A stretch of DNA of 40,966 nt from Cytobacillus depressus (GTDB taxonomy: Bacteria > Bacillota > Bacilli > Bacillales > Cytobacillaceae). The DNA lies in assembly GCF_008923245.1 (NCBI RefSeq), contig NZ_WBOS01000027.1, positions 1-40,966 on the forward strand, written 5' to 3'. The translations under genes and the position numbers were made by a program. This document shows positions 32,631 through 40,790 of the stretch, piece by piece. How positions within the stretch are numbered: position 1 is the stretch's first letter; every line of letters begins with the position of its first letter. The notes beneath the pieces are model-generated. The model had not been told where the DNA came from, did no database searches, and saw only the letters and a list, made by a program, of their open reading frames with translations.

Positions 32631-33379
32631 AACAGCACCTCCGTCCCCTCTACACTTGCACCGAGAACATCCCCTGTCATTCCGCCGAACCAGCGGATGA
32701 CTTTCTTCTGCAAAAACAGAAAAGTCAATCCCGATACGAAAATAAAGAATAAAACCCCTAAAGCCAATTCGTTTATAAAAGTTCCGCCGACGCCCAGTAA
32801 AATTAGAATGTAAAACGGATAAATAAAATGTGTCTTTTCATTAGATGCCTCTTTAAACAGCGTGCCCAAGCCTTCCTTTTTTGCAGCTGGAACCTTTAAA
32901 ATCAATTCACCCATCACCATTTTACTGAAAAAAGGCACCAATGCGATAAACAGATAAGATGCAGCTTGCGCCATCTGGACTATCTCATATATAAAAAGAA
33001 AACGGGCACTTAATAAAACAATGACAGACAAAACACCAAAGGCGCCTGTCCGCGGATCACTCATAATCTCAAGCCTTTTCTTCTGATCACGGTAAGAAAA
33101 ATATGCGTCACTCGCATCCATCCACCCATCCAGATGAATGCCGCCAGTCAAGATGATCCCAGCAAGCCAGACGGCAAAGGCGGCCGTTAAAGCCGAAAAT
33201 GGTGTCCAATGAAGAAAGCCATACAGTATCAACGCATAAATAGAACCTTGGATGAGACCGAGCAATGGGAAGGTTTTAATTGCTTTTTCAAGATGGTTTT
33301 TATCCATCGGCAGTTCTAAACGGATCGGAATGGATGTGAAAAACTGCAGGTTGATGAGTAAGCCTTTAACCCACTTCAT
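32588..33379 (-). CDS. cobS: Adenosylcobinamide-GDP ribazoletransferase
   Basis: A 263-residue integral membrane enzyme (cobalamin synthase). The start MKWVKGLLINLQFFTSIPIR and the metal-site blocks GGIHLDGWMDASDAYFSY and EIMSDPRTGAFGVL are diagnostic. It joins adenosylcobinamide-GDP with alpha-ribazole or its phosphate. Overlaps cobQ by 14 bp and cobC by 43 bp. Confidence 0.94.
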   Translation of the reverse strand: MKWVKGLLINLQFFTSIPIRLELPMDKNHLEKAIKTFPLLGLIQGSIYALILYGFLHWTPFSALTAAFAVWLAGIILTGGIHLDGWMDASDAYFSYRDQKKRLEIMSDPRTGAFGVLSVIVLLSARFLFIYEIVQMAQAASYLFIALVPFFSKMVMGELILKVPAAKKEGLGTLFKEASNEKTHFIYPFYILILLGVGGTFINELALGVLFFIFVSGLTFLFLQKKVIRWFGGMTGDVLGASVEGTEVLLWMTLWLFHYFAMG

Positions 33380-34235
33380 CAGCTTTACTCCAGTTAAAAA
33401 TAATGTCCTTCAGCCTCTCCCAATCAAGATGCTTTAGTAGACGCGCGGCAAGCTCATCATAAATTTCATCGTTTGTTTCATTAGGGTAGGTTGGTCCAAC
33501 GGCTTCAGTAGCCGATAAAGAATCTTCCTCTGCGATCATATGGTTCTCTACATACGGCAGCACGCCTAGAACGGGAATGCCTGTCTTCTCCTCCAGCCAT
33601 TTGACACCATCCTTAAATAGGTGATGATCCCCGCGAAATTTATTAATGATTAACCCTTTTACTCTTGCCCTTTCAGCAGCGGTAAGCAGCTCTAATGTGC
33701 CAACAATGCTGGCAAAGACACCGCCTCTTTCAATATCTGCCACTAACAGGACTGGAACATCCGCCATTTCCGCTACCTTCATATTGACAAGTTCTTTATC
33801 TTTTAAATTAATTTCTACCGGACTCCCTGCCCCTTCCATGATTAGCAGATCATAGTCTTCCGCTAAATTCTCAAGAGCGGTTTCAATCGTTTGAATCCCT
33901 TTTTCGTAAAATAACTCCCGATAGTTCTTTCCCGGGATTGTTTCTAACGATTTCCCGAGCAGCACAACCTCTGAAAGCTGATTGGGCCTTGGCTTTAGCA
34001 GGATGGGGTTCATCCATTCATTCGCAGACGTTTTGGCAGCTTCAGCTTGAATCCCCTGAGATCTGCCAATCTCCTTGCCATTATGCGTTATATATGAAAA
34101 ATTACACATGTTCTGCGATTTGAATGGAGCTACTTTAAAGCCTTCATTGGCGAATGCCCGGCAAAGAGCGGTGGTAATCAGGCTTTTTCCTACATCAGAT
34201 GCCGTTCCTTGTATCATAATCCCTTTCATGCTCAT
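33366..34235 (-). CDS. cobQ: Shortened cobyric acid synthase (CobQ) lacking the amidotransferase domain
   Basis: 289 residues against roughly 500 for full CobQ. Present: the N-terminal ATP-binding domain (GTASDVGKS near residue 11, APFKSQNMCNFSY, ADIERGGVFASIVGTLELL near 165). The sequence then passes from VLPYVENHMIAEEDSL straight to YDELAARLLKHLDWERLKDI, a tail that in full CobQ follows the glutamine amidotransferase domain. The whole catalytic Cys-His-Glu domain is therefore missing in frame. It may be a deletion remnant or a changed enzyme. Start and stop overlap cobU and cobS, so it is still translated as part of the operon. Confidence 0.8.
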   Translation of the reverse strand: MSMKGIMIQGTASDVGKSLITTALCRAFANEGFKVAPFKSQNMCNFSYITHNGKEIGRSQGIQAEAAKTSANEWMNPILLKPRPNQLSEVVLLGKSLETIPGKNYRELFYEKGIQTIETALENLAEDYDLLIMEGAGSPVEINLKDKELVNMKVAEMADVPVLLVADIERGGVFASIVGTLELLTAAERARVKGLIINKFRGDHHLFKDGVKWLEEKTGIPVLGVLPYVENHMIAEEDSLSATEAVGPTYPNETNDEIYDELAARLLKHLDWERLKDIIFNWSKADEVG

Positions 34236-34804
34236 TCTTTTCCTTTCATCAGGATGGGAATGCCAGCTTCAACGAGATAAGCCTGCTTTGCTTTTGTAAC
34301 AATATGCTGATGAAGCAATCCAAGCATTTTCCCATATATTATGACTAATTCATTATTTCCTTGCGGTTCAAAAAGTACTTCATTGCTAACAACGATCAAG
34401 CGATGGCATTTTTGTGAAATATCTCCTATTCCTTCTATAATGGTCTCCATGACATATTGCTGAAATTGACGTTTTATCCACTGATCATCCATGCTGAAAA
34501 ACTCATTATTTAATAGCGTCGTTAAGCAATCAAGCAAAATAATATCTGCATGGTTAAAAACCCCTGAAAGCTCTTTTAGCTGAGTTGGCTTTTCCCACGT
34601 TCTCCAGTTCAGCCCGCTATTTAGACGATCCTTTTGATGCCTTAGGATTCGATGCCTCATCTCCTCATCACTCGCCTGTCCAGCTGCAATGTAATGAAGG
34701 TTTCCACCTGTTTTTTGTGCCTCTTCTGCAGCCAGCTTTTCCGCAAAGCTGCTTTTTCCGCTCCGAACGCCGCCACTAATAAAGATTATGGACGATTCCG
34801 CCAT
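34232..34804 (-). CDS. cobU: Adenosylcobinamide kinase / phosphate guanylyltransferase
   Basis: A 190-residue bifunctional enzyme with P-loop SGGVRSGKSSFAE near the start, the RHRILRHQKDR stretch that holds the guanylylated His (about residue 54), LLDCLTTLLNN and VVSNEVLFEPQG. It phosphorylates adenosylcobinamide and then attaches GMP. It overlaps cobD by 19 bp and cobQ by 4 bp. Confidence 0.92.
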   Translation of the reverse strand: MAESSIIFISGGVRSGKSSFAEKLAAEEAQKTGGNLHYIAAGQASDEEMRHRILRHQKDRLNSGLNWRTWEKPTQLKELSGVFNHADIILLDCLTTLLNNEFFSMDDQWIKRQFQQYVMETIIEGIGDISQKCHRLIVVSNEVLFEPQGNNELVIIYGKMLGLLHQHIVTKAKQAYLVEAGIPILMKGKE

Positions 34805-35862
34805 TCCTCGATCGCCCCCATTAATTGATCATTCTCCTCTGGTCCCTTAACCGCCAAGCGTAGCCACTCCCCTTCTAGACCCGGGAAATTCATCGTATGC
34901 CTAGGAATTAGCCCTTTTGTGATTAAAAATTGAAAAAGTGGAAGCTGGGAACGAATGAATGGATCTTTTAATAAATAAAAGTTGATTCGGGAAGGAGAAA
35001 CAATAAACTTCATCTGTCTATAAAAATCAAATAATCTTTCTCTTTCGGTATTGATGAGCTCTATTGTTTCCTCAACATAAGATTCACTATCGAGGCACCA
35101 CTCCCCTGCCTGTAAAGCAATGGCATTCATGCTCCAATGCGGCTGAAAGCTTTCTAATTGGTCAATAACCGGTTTGGCTGCCATCACATATCCTAAGCGC
35201 AGGCCAGGGATCGCAAACATTTTCGTCATCGACCGGATAATTAGCAGATTTGGATATTCTTTTATAAAAGGAACAATAGACTCATATTCTGAAAGAAAAT
35301 CATAAAAGGCTTCATCGATGATTAATAGGGTTTCTTGTCTATGACACTCTTTCATCAGTTTAATCAACAGCGATTTAGAATAATAAATGCCCGTTGGATT
35401 GCATGGATTACATAGAAATAATGCGTCTGTATGAGGTAATTTTTCAGCTAAGTCTTCTATATGTAATGCCCATTCGTTTGATGTTAGCTGATGATATTCA
35501 ATTGTACACCCATTTATCCGGCATGATTCTTCATATTCTGAAAAAGCGGGCTGAACAATGAGAGCCCTTTTTCCGGCGAGCATTCTTCCTATAAGGGCAA
35601 TAAGCTCTGCTCCACCGTTGCCGAGTAAGATTTGCTCTTCTGCAATCTTTTCCTTTTTAGCAAGCTTTCTCCTCAGCTTCTTTCCTTGCGGATCAGGATA
35701 ATCAGAGACGCTTGAAAAAAGCTCTCCCCATTTTTCTTTTAAAATAGGAGGGGGTCCCTTCGGATTGATATTGGCGCTAAAATCAATCCTTTTCTTAGGT
35801 AACGAGATTTGTAAGGCATCGAATAAATATTGCGGATTAGAACCATGTGCCGGCCAAATCAA
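34786..35862 (-). CDS. cobD: Threonine-phosphate decarboxylase CobD (PLP)
   Basis: A 358-residue fold-type I PLP enzyme, HisC-like. It has FSANINPKGPP near residue 28, NGGAELIALIGRML, CNPCNPTGIYY, DEAFYDFLSE and the PLP lysine in RSMTKMFAIPGLRLGY (about residue 215). It makes (R)-1-amino-2-propanol phosphate, used by CbiB. It overlaps cbiB by 26 bp. The alternative, histidinol-phosphate aminotransferase, is disfavoured by context. Confidence 0.9.
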   Translation of the reverse strand: MIWPAHGSNPQYLFDALQISLPKKRIDFSANINPKGPPPILKEKWGELFSSVSDYPDPQGKKLRRKLAKKEKIAEEQILLGNGGAELIALIGRMLAGKRALIVQPAFSEYEESCRINGCTIEYHQLTSNEWALHIEDLAEKLPHTDALFLCNPCNPTGIYYSKSLLIKLMKECHRQETLLIIDEAFYDFLSEYESIVPFIKEYPNLLIIRSMTKMFAIPGLRLGYVMAAKPVIDQLESFQPHWSMNAIALQAGEWCLDSESYVEETIELINTERERLFDFYRQMKFIVSPSRINFYLLKDPFIRSQLPLFQFLITKGLIPRHTMNFPGLEGEWLRLAVKGPEENDQLMGAIEEWRNRP

Positions 35863-36799
35863 TGAGCATTCCTCCTATCCACAACCAAAATAAAAAAATT
35901 GGAATCGTGCGAGTGACAATATCATTTGCTTGAAGAATATGCTTTTTCTCTAGCTCTAAAAACGGGTTCCCCATAGTTGCTCGACTAGATACGATCCCTT
36001 TGTAATAGTTAATGCCCCCAAGCTGAACACCTAAAAGGGCTGCGACCGCGGCTTCTCCCCAGCCTGAATTCGGGCTTGGATGCCTGTTAGCGTCACGGAA
36101 AACAATTTTCCAAGCATTTTTTTTACTATCAAAGGAGCGGTTACCGACAAGCATACATACAGAAGTGAGCCTGCTCGGAATCCAGTTGACGATATCATCT
36201 AGGCGGGCAGATGCCCAGCCGAAGTCCGCATATTTCTCATTGCGATAGCCGACCATTGAATCACATGTATTAATAGCGCGATACATAAGGGCTAGCGGCG
36301 CACCGCCAATGAGAGCCCAAAATAGCGGAGCTGTAATCCCATCACTCGTATTTTCGGCGACCGTTTCAACAGTTGCCCTTACAATTTCAGGCTCATTCAG
36401 TCGGTCAGTGTCCCTGCCGACAATATAAGAAAGCTTGTGCCTAGCCTCTTGAAGGTCCCCTTTTTCCAACGGGTCATAAACAGACAGTGCTGCCTGTTTT
36501 AAGCTTTTTTGCGCAATCGCGGTTGAAATTAATATGGCTTCCCCAACAATGCCTGCTATCGGGTGAATCCAATACAAAACACTGACGAGCAGAAAGGCTA
36601 TGGCTCCGACAGTTAATAAAACAGTTAACAGCATGAGCAGGCCTTTTTGTCTTTTCGAGCTTCCATGATTCCAGCTTTTATCGAGTTTATTTATGAATGA
36701 TCCTATCCATTTAACAGGATGGGGCCAGTTTGGCGGGTCCCCAACAACAAGATCAATGCCTATGGCAATAGTCAGCGCAAAAAGATGAAACAATATCAT
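35837..36799 (-). CDS. cbiB: Adenosylcobinamide-phosphate synthase CbiB
   Basis: A 320-residue membrane enzyme. It begins MILFHLFALTIAIGIDLVVGDPPNWPHPVKWIG, of which DLVVGDPPNWPHPV is a family hallmark. VGRDTDRL, ETVAENTSDGITAPLFWALIGGAPLA and NRHPSPNSGWGEAAVAALLGVQLGG follow. It attaches aminopropanol phosphate to adenosylcobyric acid, the product of CbiZ cleavage, so it completes the salvage loop. It overlaps the btuD-cbiZ stop by 4 bp. Confidence 0.93.
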   Translation of the reverse strand: MILFHLFALTIAIGIDLVVGDPPNWPHPVKWIGSFINKLDKSWNHGSSKRQKGLLMLLTVLLTVGAIAFLLVSVLYWIHPIAGIVGEAILISTAIAQKSLKQAALSVYDPLEKGDLQEARHKLSYIVGRDTDRLNEPEIVRATVETVAENTSDGITAPLFWALIGGAPLALMYRAINTCDSMVGYRNEKYADFGWASARLDDIVNWIPSRLTSVCMLVGNRSFDSKKNAWKIVFRDANRHPSPNSGWGEAAVAALLGVQLGGINYYKGIVSSRATMGNPFLELEKKHILQANDIVTRTIPIFLFWLWIGGMLIDLAGTWF

Positions 36800-38262
36800 T
36801 TTTTCACCCTTTTTCTGCTCTTTTGAATCGCTTCAAGCGTACATTCATAAACGCCTTTTCCAATCAATTTTCCTAGCGGGGTAATCGTTCCGGCATACTC
36901 TAGCCTTTCTCCCCTTTGAGTTGCCGCAATTAAAATACTGTCTGTCGATGTGCCAGTAGCAATCGTCTCCGTTACAGGGTCCTTTATTTGTAGATCATGC
37001 ATCGCCTTCACCTTTGCTTCGGTTGCAGTCATAATGCTTTGAATAAAGGCCTCCTCTGTCATGTCGCCGCTAACAAATATCCACGTATTAATCGTTCCAG
37101 GCTGCAGTTGAAACGCATGCTGACCGCCTCTGGAAGCATCGATTGCGTTACCGACACCAGCAGTGACGACAATGAATACAGCAAAGTGATCTTCCCGATA
37201 AAACTGATAGCTCACATCCTCCAACTTCACTGCTGTCATCATGCCGACTGTTTCGCCCGGTTCAAACCCGTGAGATTTTAAATAATCTGCCATTTCTTGC
37301 CGATGGTCACTGCAATCATAATTTTTATCTACATGCCGATTTACAAAGACTTGATGCCAGCCTGTCCCTGCCCCAACTACTCCTGAGGACATCGTTCGAA
37401 GAGGAACTGGCGATCTGAAGACGACCTGTTCATCGAAACGCTCGAGAAATCTTTCATCTAAATAGTGAGATTCCTTTTCTACTTCCTTCTCGGGCAGTAA
37501 AGCGATTTGAGGGGCTGGCACTTTCGGATGAGGATGCTTTTCAATTTTTGTCTTGTAGACACTTCGAATTCGCTCCTCCCGCAACACTTCATTTGCTGTG
37601 TCGTTAATATTTATTTCACCATTCTCTAACAGCAGAAGCCGATCACAATATAACCCAGCAAGATTCAAGTCATGAAAAATCGAGATAACAGTCAGACCGC
37701 GATTTTTTGTCCAGCTTTTTAATAAATCCAGCAAATCCTTTTGAAAAGAAAGATCAAGATGATTCGTTGGTTCATCGAGCAGCAAAATTTCCGGCTCCTG
37801 TGCAAGTGCCTGCGCTAAAAACACCCTTTGTCTTTCCCCACCGGATAGCTCATGAATATAATGACTTTCAAAATGGACAACGCCTGTCTGCTCCATGGCC
37901 TGTATCACAATCCGCTCATCCTCTTGTGTCCACGAATGAAACCAGCCCTTTTGATGAGCATACCTGCCTAATGAAACCGTTTCTTTTACCGTATAGGAGA
38001 AGCTTTGGTTGGAGTGCTGGGACAAAACAGCAATAATTTTCGCCAATTCTTTAGCAGAGTAGTCCTTTAGTGATATGCCTTTCAACGTAACTTCTCCGGA
38101 TTTAAAAGGCAGGATCCCGCTAAGCATTTTGAGCAAGGTTGTTTTCCCGCTTCCATTTGGGCCTAATATGCCGAATAGCTCCCCCTTTTCCACTTCAAAG
38201 GATACATTTTTAATGACAGAATCTCCTGTATATCCTCCCGTTATCTGTTGGACACTAAGCAT
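36796..38262 (-). CDS. BtuD-CbiZ fusion: corrinoid ABC ATPase plus adenosylcobinamide amidohydrolase
   Basis: 488 residues with two parts. Residues 1-250 form an ABC ATPase: Walker A GPNGSGKTT (about 34), signature LSGGERQRVFLAQAL, Walker B ILLLDEPTNHLDLS, switch FHDLNLAG. After a Pro/Glu-rich linker, residues about 265-485 are a CbiZ domain (SSGVVGAGTGWHQVFVNRHV, TAGVGNAIDASRGG, STDSILIAATQRGERLEYAGT). CbiZ cleaves the amide bond of cobinamides to give cobyric acid. The fusion joins import with immediate remodelling. Lies 3 bp after btuC. Confidence 0.92.
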   Translation of the reverse strand: MLSVQQITGGYTGDSVIKNVSFEVEKGELFGILGPNGSGKTTLLKMLSGILPFKSGEVTLKGISLKDYSAKELAKIIAVLSQHSNQSFSYTVKETVSLGRYAHQKGWFHSWTQEDERIVIQAMEQTGVVHFESHYIHELSGGERQRVFLAQALAQEPEILLLDEPTNHLDLSFQKDLLDLLKSWTKNRGLTVISIFHDLNLAGLYCDRLLLLENGEININDTANEVLREERIRSVYKTKIEKHPHPKVPAPQIALLPEKEVEKESHYLDERFLERFDEQVVFRSPVPLRTMSSGVVGAGTGWHQVFVNRHVDKNYDCSDHRQEMADYLKSHGFEPGETVGMMTAVKLEDVSYQFYREDHFAVFIVVTAGVGNAIDASRGGQHAFQLQPGTINTWIFVSGDMTEEAFIQSIMTATEAKVKAMHDLQIKDPVTETIATGTSTDSILIAATQRGERLEYAGTITPLGKLIGKGVYECTLEAIQKSRKRVKK

Positions 38263-38265
38263 CTT

Positions 38266-39324
38266 CTATCCTCTTCTTTCCGTTCTTCTTTTCATCAAAA
38301 TGATAGCAAATACAGGTGCGCCTACAAGCGCAGTAATGACCCCAATTGGCAGCTCGGTTGGTGAGATGATCGTTCTTGCTACGAGATCAGCGAGAATAAG
38401 GAAGCCGCTCCCCGTTAATATGGATAAAGGCAATAAATGCTTATGATCAGGTCCCCAAAGGAGCCTTGTTAAATGGGGAATGACGAGCCCAACAAAGCCA
38501 ATCGTTCCTGAAACAGCGACAGCAGCACCTGTTAAAATAGAGCCAGCCACTAGAACCATCATTTTTCTTCGCTGTACATTTACGCCAATATGCTGTGCTC
38601 GTTCCTCTCCAAAGGACATCGCATTTAATTCATTGCTATTAAAAATAAGTATAGCGGAACCAATAATAAAAAATGGCATGATAATTTTAATATAAGCCCA
38701 GCCCCGCATCGAAACGCTACCTAGGAGCCAGCCGATAATTTGCCTTAGTTCTTCCCCCGTTAGGGCAATCATAAGAGAAATGAAGGCTCCTAAAAAGGAA
38801 CTGAAAATAATCCCTGTTAATATAATCGTTTCTACTTTCATTGATCTTTCCACTTGACGGGCAAAGAGCAGGACTAAAAAAATCGTAATAAAAGAAAATA
38901 GGATACTTAATAATGGCAATGTAAATAGGCCCACGTACGGAATGGAAAGACCGAAGAATAGAGTAATGACAGCTCCCACCGAGGCACCTGAAGAAACGCC
39001 AAGAGTATATGGATCTGCCAGAGGATTTCTTAATAAACCTTGGAAGGCGGCTCCCGCAATTGCGAGAGACGCCCCAACTAAGCCTGCCAGAATCACTCGT
39101 GGAAGACGAATATTCATGACAATATTTGCGTACATCGAATCAATTTGTTCATTTGGTGATAAGCGGAAAATTTCTGCACCAATAATTTTAATAATAGCCA
39201 TCGCTGGAACAGAAACGGTTCCAATGGAAATGCCAAGCAGCATAGCAATTATTAAAAATGCCGCTGCTAGTATATAAGCGAAACCTTTATTATTTAAATG
39301 TTTCCGGGTAAATTGCTTTTGCAA
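38266..39324 (-). CDS. btuC: Corrinoid ABC transporter permease BtuC
   Basis: A 352-residue FecCD/BtuC-type permease with about ten membrane segments. Markers are RLPRVILAGLVGASLAIAGAAFQGLLRNPLADPYTLG near residue 75-110 and GTIGFVGLVIPHLTRLLWGPDHK near 275-300. The start is TTG 39324 inside the end of btuF (35-bp overlap); AAGGAG ten bases upstream supports it. Confidence 0.92.
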   Translation of the reverse strand: MQKQFTRKHLNNKGFAYILAAAFLIIAMLLGISIGTVSVPAMAIIKIIGAEIFRLSPNEQIDSMYANIVMNIRLPRVILAGLVGASLAIAGAAFQGLLRNPLADPYTLGVSSGASVGAVITLFFGLSIPYVGLFTLPLLSILFSFITIFLVLLFARQVERSMKVETIILTGIIFSSFLGAFISLMIALTGEELRQIIGWLLGSVSMRGWAYIKIIMPFFIIGSAILIFNSNELNAMSFGEERAQHIGVNVQRRKMMVLVAGSILTGAAVAVSGTIGFVGLVIPHLTRLLWGPDHKHLLPLSILTGSGFLILADLVARTIISPTELPIGVITALVGAPVFAIILMKRRTERRG

Positions 39325-40264
39325 GTAGCTCTACTCCTTCAACTAGCCTTGGGCCTGAACGGTTAACCATATCAGAATCTACGTCTACCACTTGATTGTT
39401 TTTAACTGCATTTATTTCCTGCCAGCCATTACGGCCTAATACATTGCCAACAGGGTCTTCTGTATAATATCCGTGAGTTGTAATGATTACATCCGGATTT
39501 TTCTCAATTATTGCTTCTGGATCCACTTTCGGCCAGCCTTCTTCGGTAATGATGTTATCTGCATGAAGGATGCTGAGCATTTCATTCATAAACGTGTTGG
39601 TTCCTGCCGCATACATTTCTGGAGCTGGTGCAACTTCAATGAATACCTTTTTACGGTCTTCATCCTTGATTGTTTTTGCTTTTTCCTTAATTTCCTCAAG
39701 CTTTGCTCTCATGCTCTCAACAAGCTGCTCTGCTTCGTCCTTCTTCCCTGTCGCTGTACCTATCATGTTAATGGAATTAAAGACATCATCAAAGTTTTTC
39801 GCCTCATTGACAATAAACACAGCTATCCCTGCATCTCTAAGCTGCTGAAGACCAGCTTCTCCATAATTAGCACCAGATTCATGTGCCAATACTAAGTTCG
39901 GCTTTAAAGAAATGATTTTCTCAACATTAAAATCCATGGCGCCAATTTTCTCTTTTTCAGCGGTTTCAGCTGGATAATTATCATAATCAGATATACCAAC
40001 AATTTCATTGCCTAAACCTAATGCAAAGGAAATTTCCGTATTACTTGGTATTAGTGAAACAATTTTTTCAGGCTTCGATTCTATAACTACCTCATTATCT
40101 AATGCATCCTTTATCGTAACTGGAAAGTCAGCCTTTTCCTCTTGGGCTTGTTGATTTCCTTCGCTCGCCGTATTTTTCTTCGGCTCCTCCGTACTAGCTC
40201 CACAACCAGCAAGAACACCGATTGCTAAAAGCAATGCGAAAAATAATGAATAAAGCTTTTTCAT
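39290..40264 (-). CDS. btuF: Corrinoid-binding lipoprotein BtuF
   Basis: A 324-residue binding protein with lipobox LAGC (Cys about residue 21) and a Thr/Glu/Lys-rich linker. The periplasmic-binding domain has KIVSLIPSNTEISFALGLGNEIVGISDYDNYP and KPNLVLAHESGANYGEAG. I start at ATG 40264 with GGAGG eight bases upstream; the longer open frame runs into a repeat. Its leader holds a cobalamin riboswitch, which identifies the substrate. Confidence 0.92.
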   Translation of the reverse strand: MKKLYSLFFALLLAIGVLAGCGASTEEPKKNTASEGNQQAQEEKADFPVTIKDALDNEVVIESKPEKIVSLIPSNTEISFALGLGNEIVGISDYDNYPAETAEKEKIGAMDFNVEKIISLKPNLVLAHESGANYGEAGLQQLRDAGIAVFIVNEAKNFDDVFNSINMIGTATGKKDEAEQLVESMRAKLEEIKEKAKTIKDEDRKKVFIEVAPAPEMYAAGTNTFMNEMLSILHADNIITEEGWPKVDPEAIIEKNPDVIITTHGYYTEDPVGNVLGRNGWQEINAVKNNQVVDVDSDMVNRSGPRLVEGVELLAKAIYPETFK

Positions 40265-40299
40265 TCTAGATTCCTCCAATTTTTTTAAATAAAATAGAA

Positions 40300-40416
40300 A
40301 AGCGGAAGCGCCTTGATCACCCCCGACAAGCACAAGTCGAGCCTCCCGGAAAGGTGTACTTTACCTTTCAGGGAGGATTGGCTTGTGACCTCGAGGGGGT
40401 AGGCGCTGCAGCTAGA
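40300..40416. repeat. Long hairpin repeat in the btuF leader
   Basis: It begins AGCGGAAGCGCCTTG and ends AGGCGCTGCAGCT. Arms pair extensively (ACCCCCGA with TCGAGGGGGT, GACAAGC with GCTTGTG), and an inner stem is GGAAAGG/CCTTTC. Related to the elements at 16239-16316 and 19373-19597. It lies between the riboswitch terminator and the btuF ribosome-binding site, within the regulated leader. Confidence 0.8.
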
Positions 40417-40454
40417 CAAAAAAACATCTCCACAATTGAGATGGAGATGTTTGT
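40414..40454 (-). terminator. Riboswitch-controlled terminator before btuF
   Basis: On the minus strand ACATCTCCA/TGGAGATGT with a 9-nt loop is followed by seven T residues. The 5' arm (CAAACATCTCC, 40443-40453) can also pair with GGAGGTGTTTG at 40489-40499, with one G-U, to form an antiterminator. This is a typical expression platform for a transcription-terminating cobalamin riboswitch. Confidence 0.85.
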
Positions 40455-40529
40455 ATAGGTATACGAGAAAATAAAAGGCAGTACCTGTCAAACACCTCCT
40501 ATCCTCGTAGGTTTGTGGTGCAATTAGAA

Positions 40530-40690
40530 TTAGGCAGGTCTCCTGGCTCATGGTCATTGCTTAGTTGCGCCTTCCCATACATTATTGTACAGTGGCCATT
40601 GCAGTAAGCTCCCATATACAGTGGCGGGACCGCGTTGGAATTATACCAACTTCCCTATTAAGTCTTTTTAGTTAAAAAGACACCCATTCT
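40530..40690 (-). ncRNA. Cobalamin riboswitch aptamer
   Basis: The minus strand shows the conserved order of the family: TTAATAGGGAA, then CGCGGTCCCGCCACTGT, a GCCACTGT repeat, GGGAAGGCGC, and the B12 box AGCCAGGAGACCTGCC near the 3' end. It senses adenosylcobalamin or a related form and should switch off the downstream operon when the cofactor is plentiful. Confidence 0.95.
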
Positions 40691-40721
40691 CTTGATTTGT
40701 ATGAAATTTTCAACACTTTTG

Positions 40722-40751
40722 ATTATACACATATTTTCGGGAATAGGACAA
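40722..40751 (-). promoter_or_regulatory. SigA-type promoter of the cobalamin operon
   Basis: TTGTCC, an 18-bp spacer and a perfect TATAAT on the minus strand place a start near 40715, just upstream of the riboswitch. Confidence 0.75.
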
Positions 40752-40790
40752 GGTTATTTATTTTTCGCCTTAAAATATAAACTTGCCTCA

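Noticed and set aside
40285..40557. A 90-codon frame upstream of btuF
   Set aside because: It lies over the hairpin repeat, the terminator and the end of the riboswitch, which explain this stretch fully.
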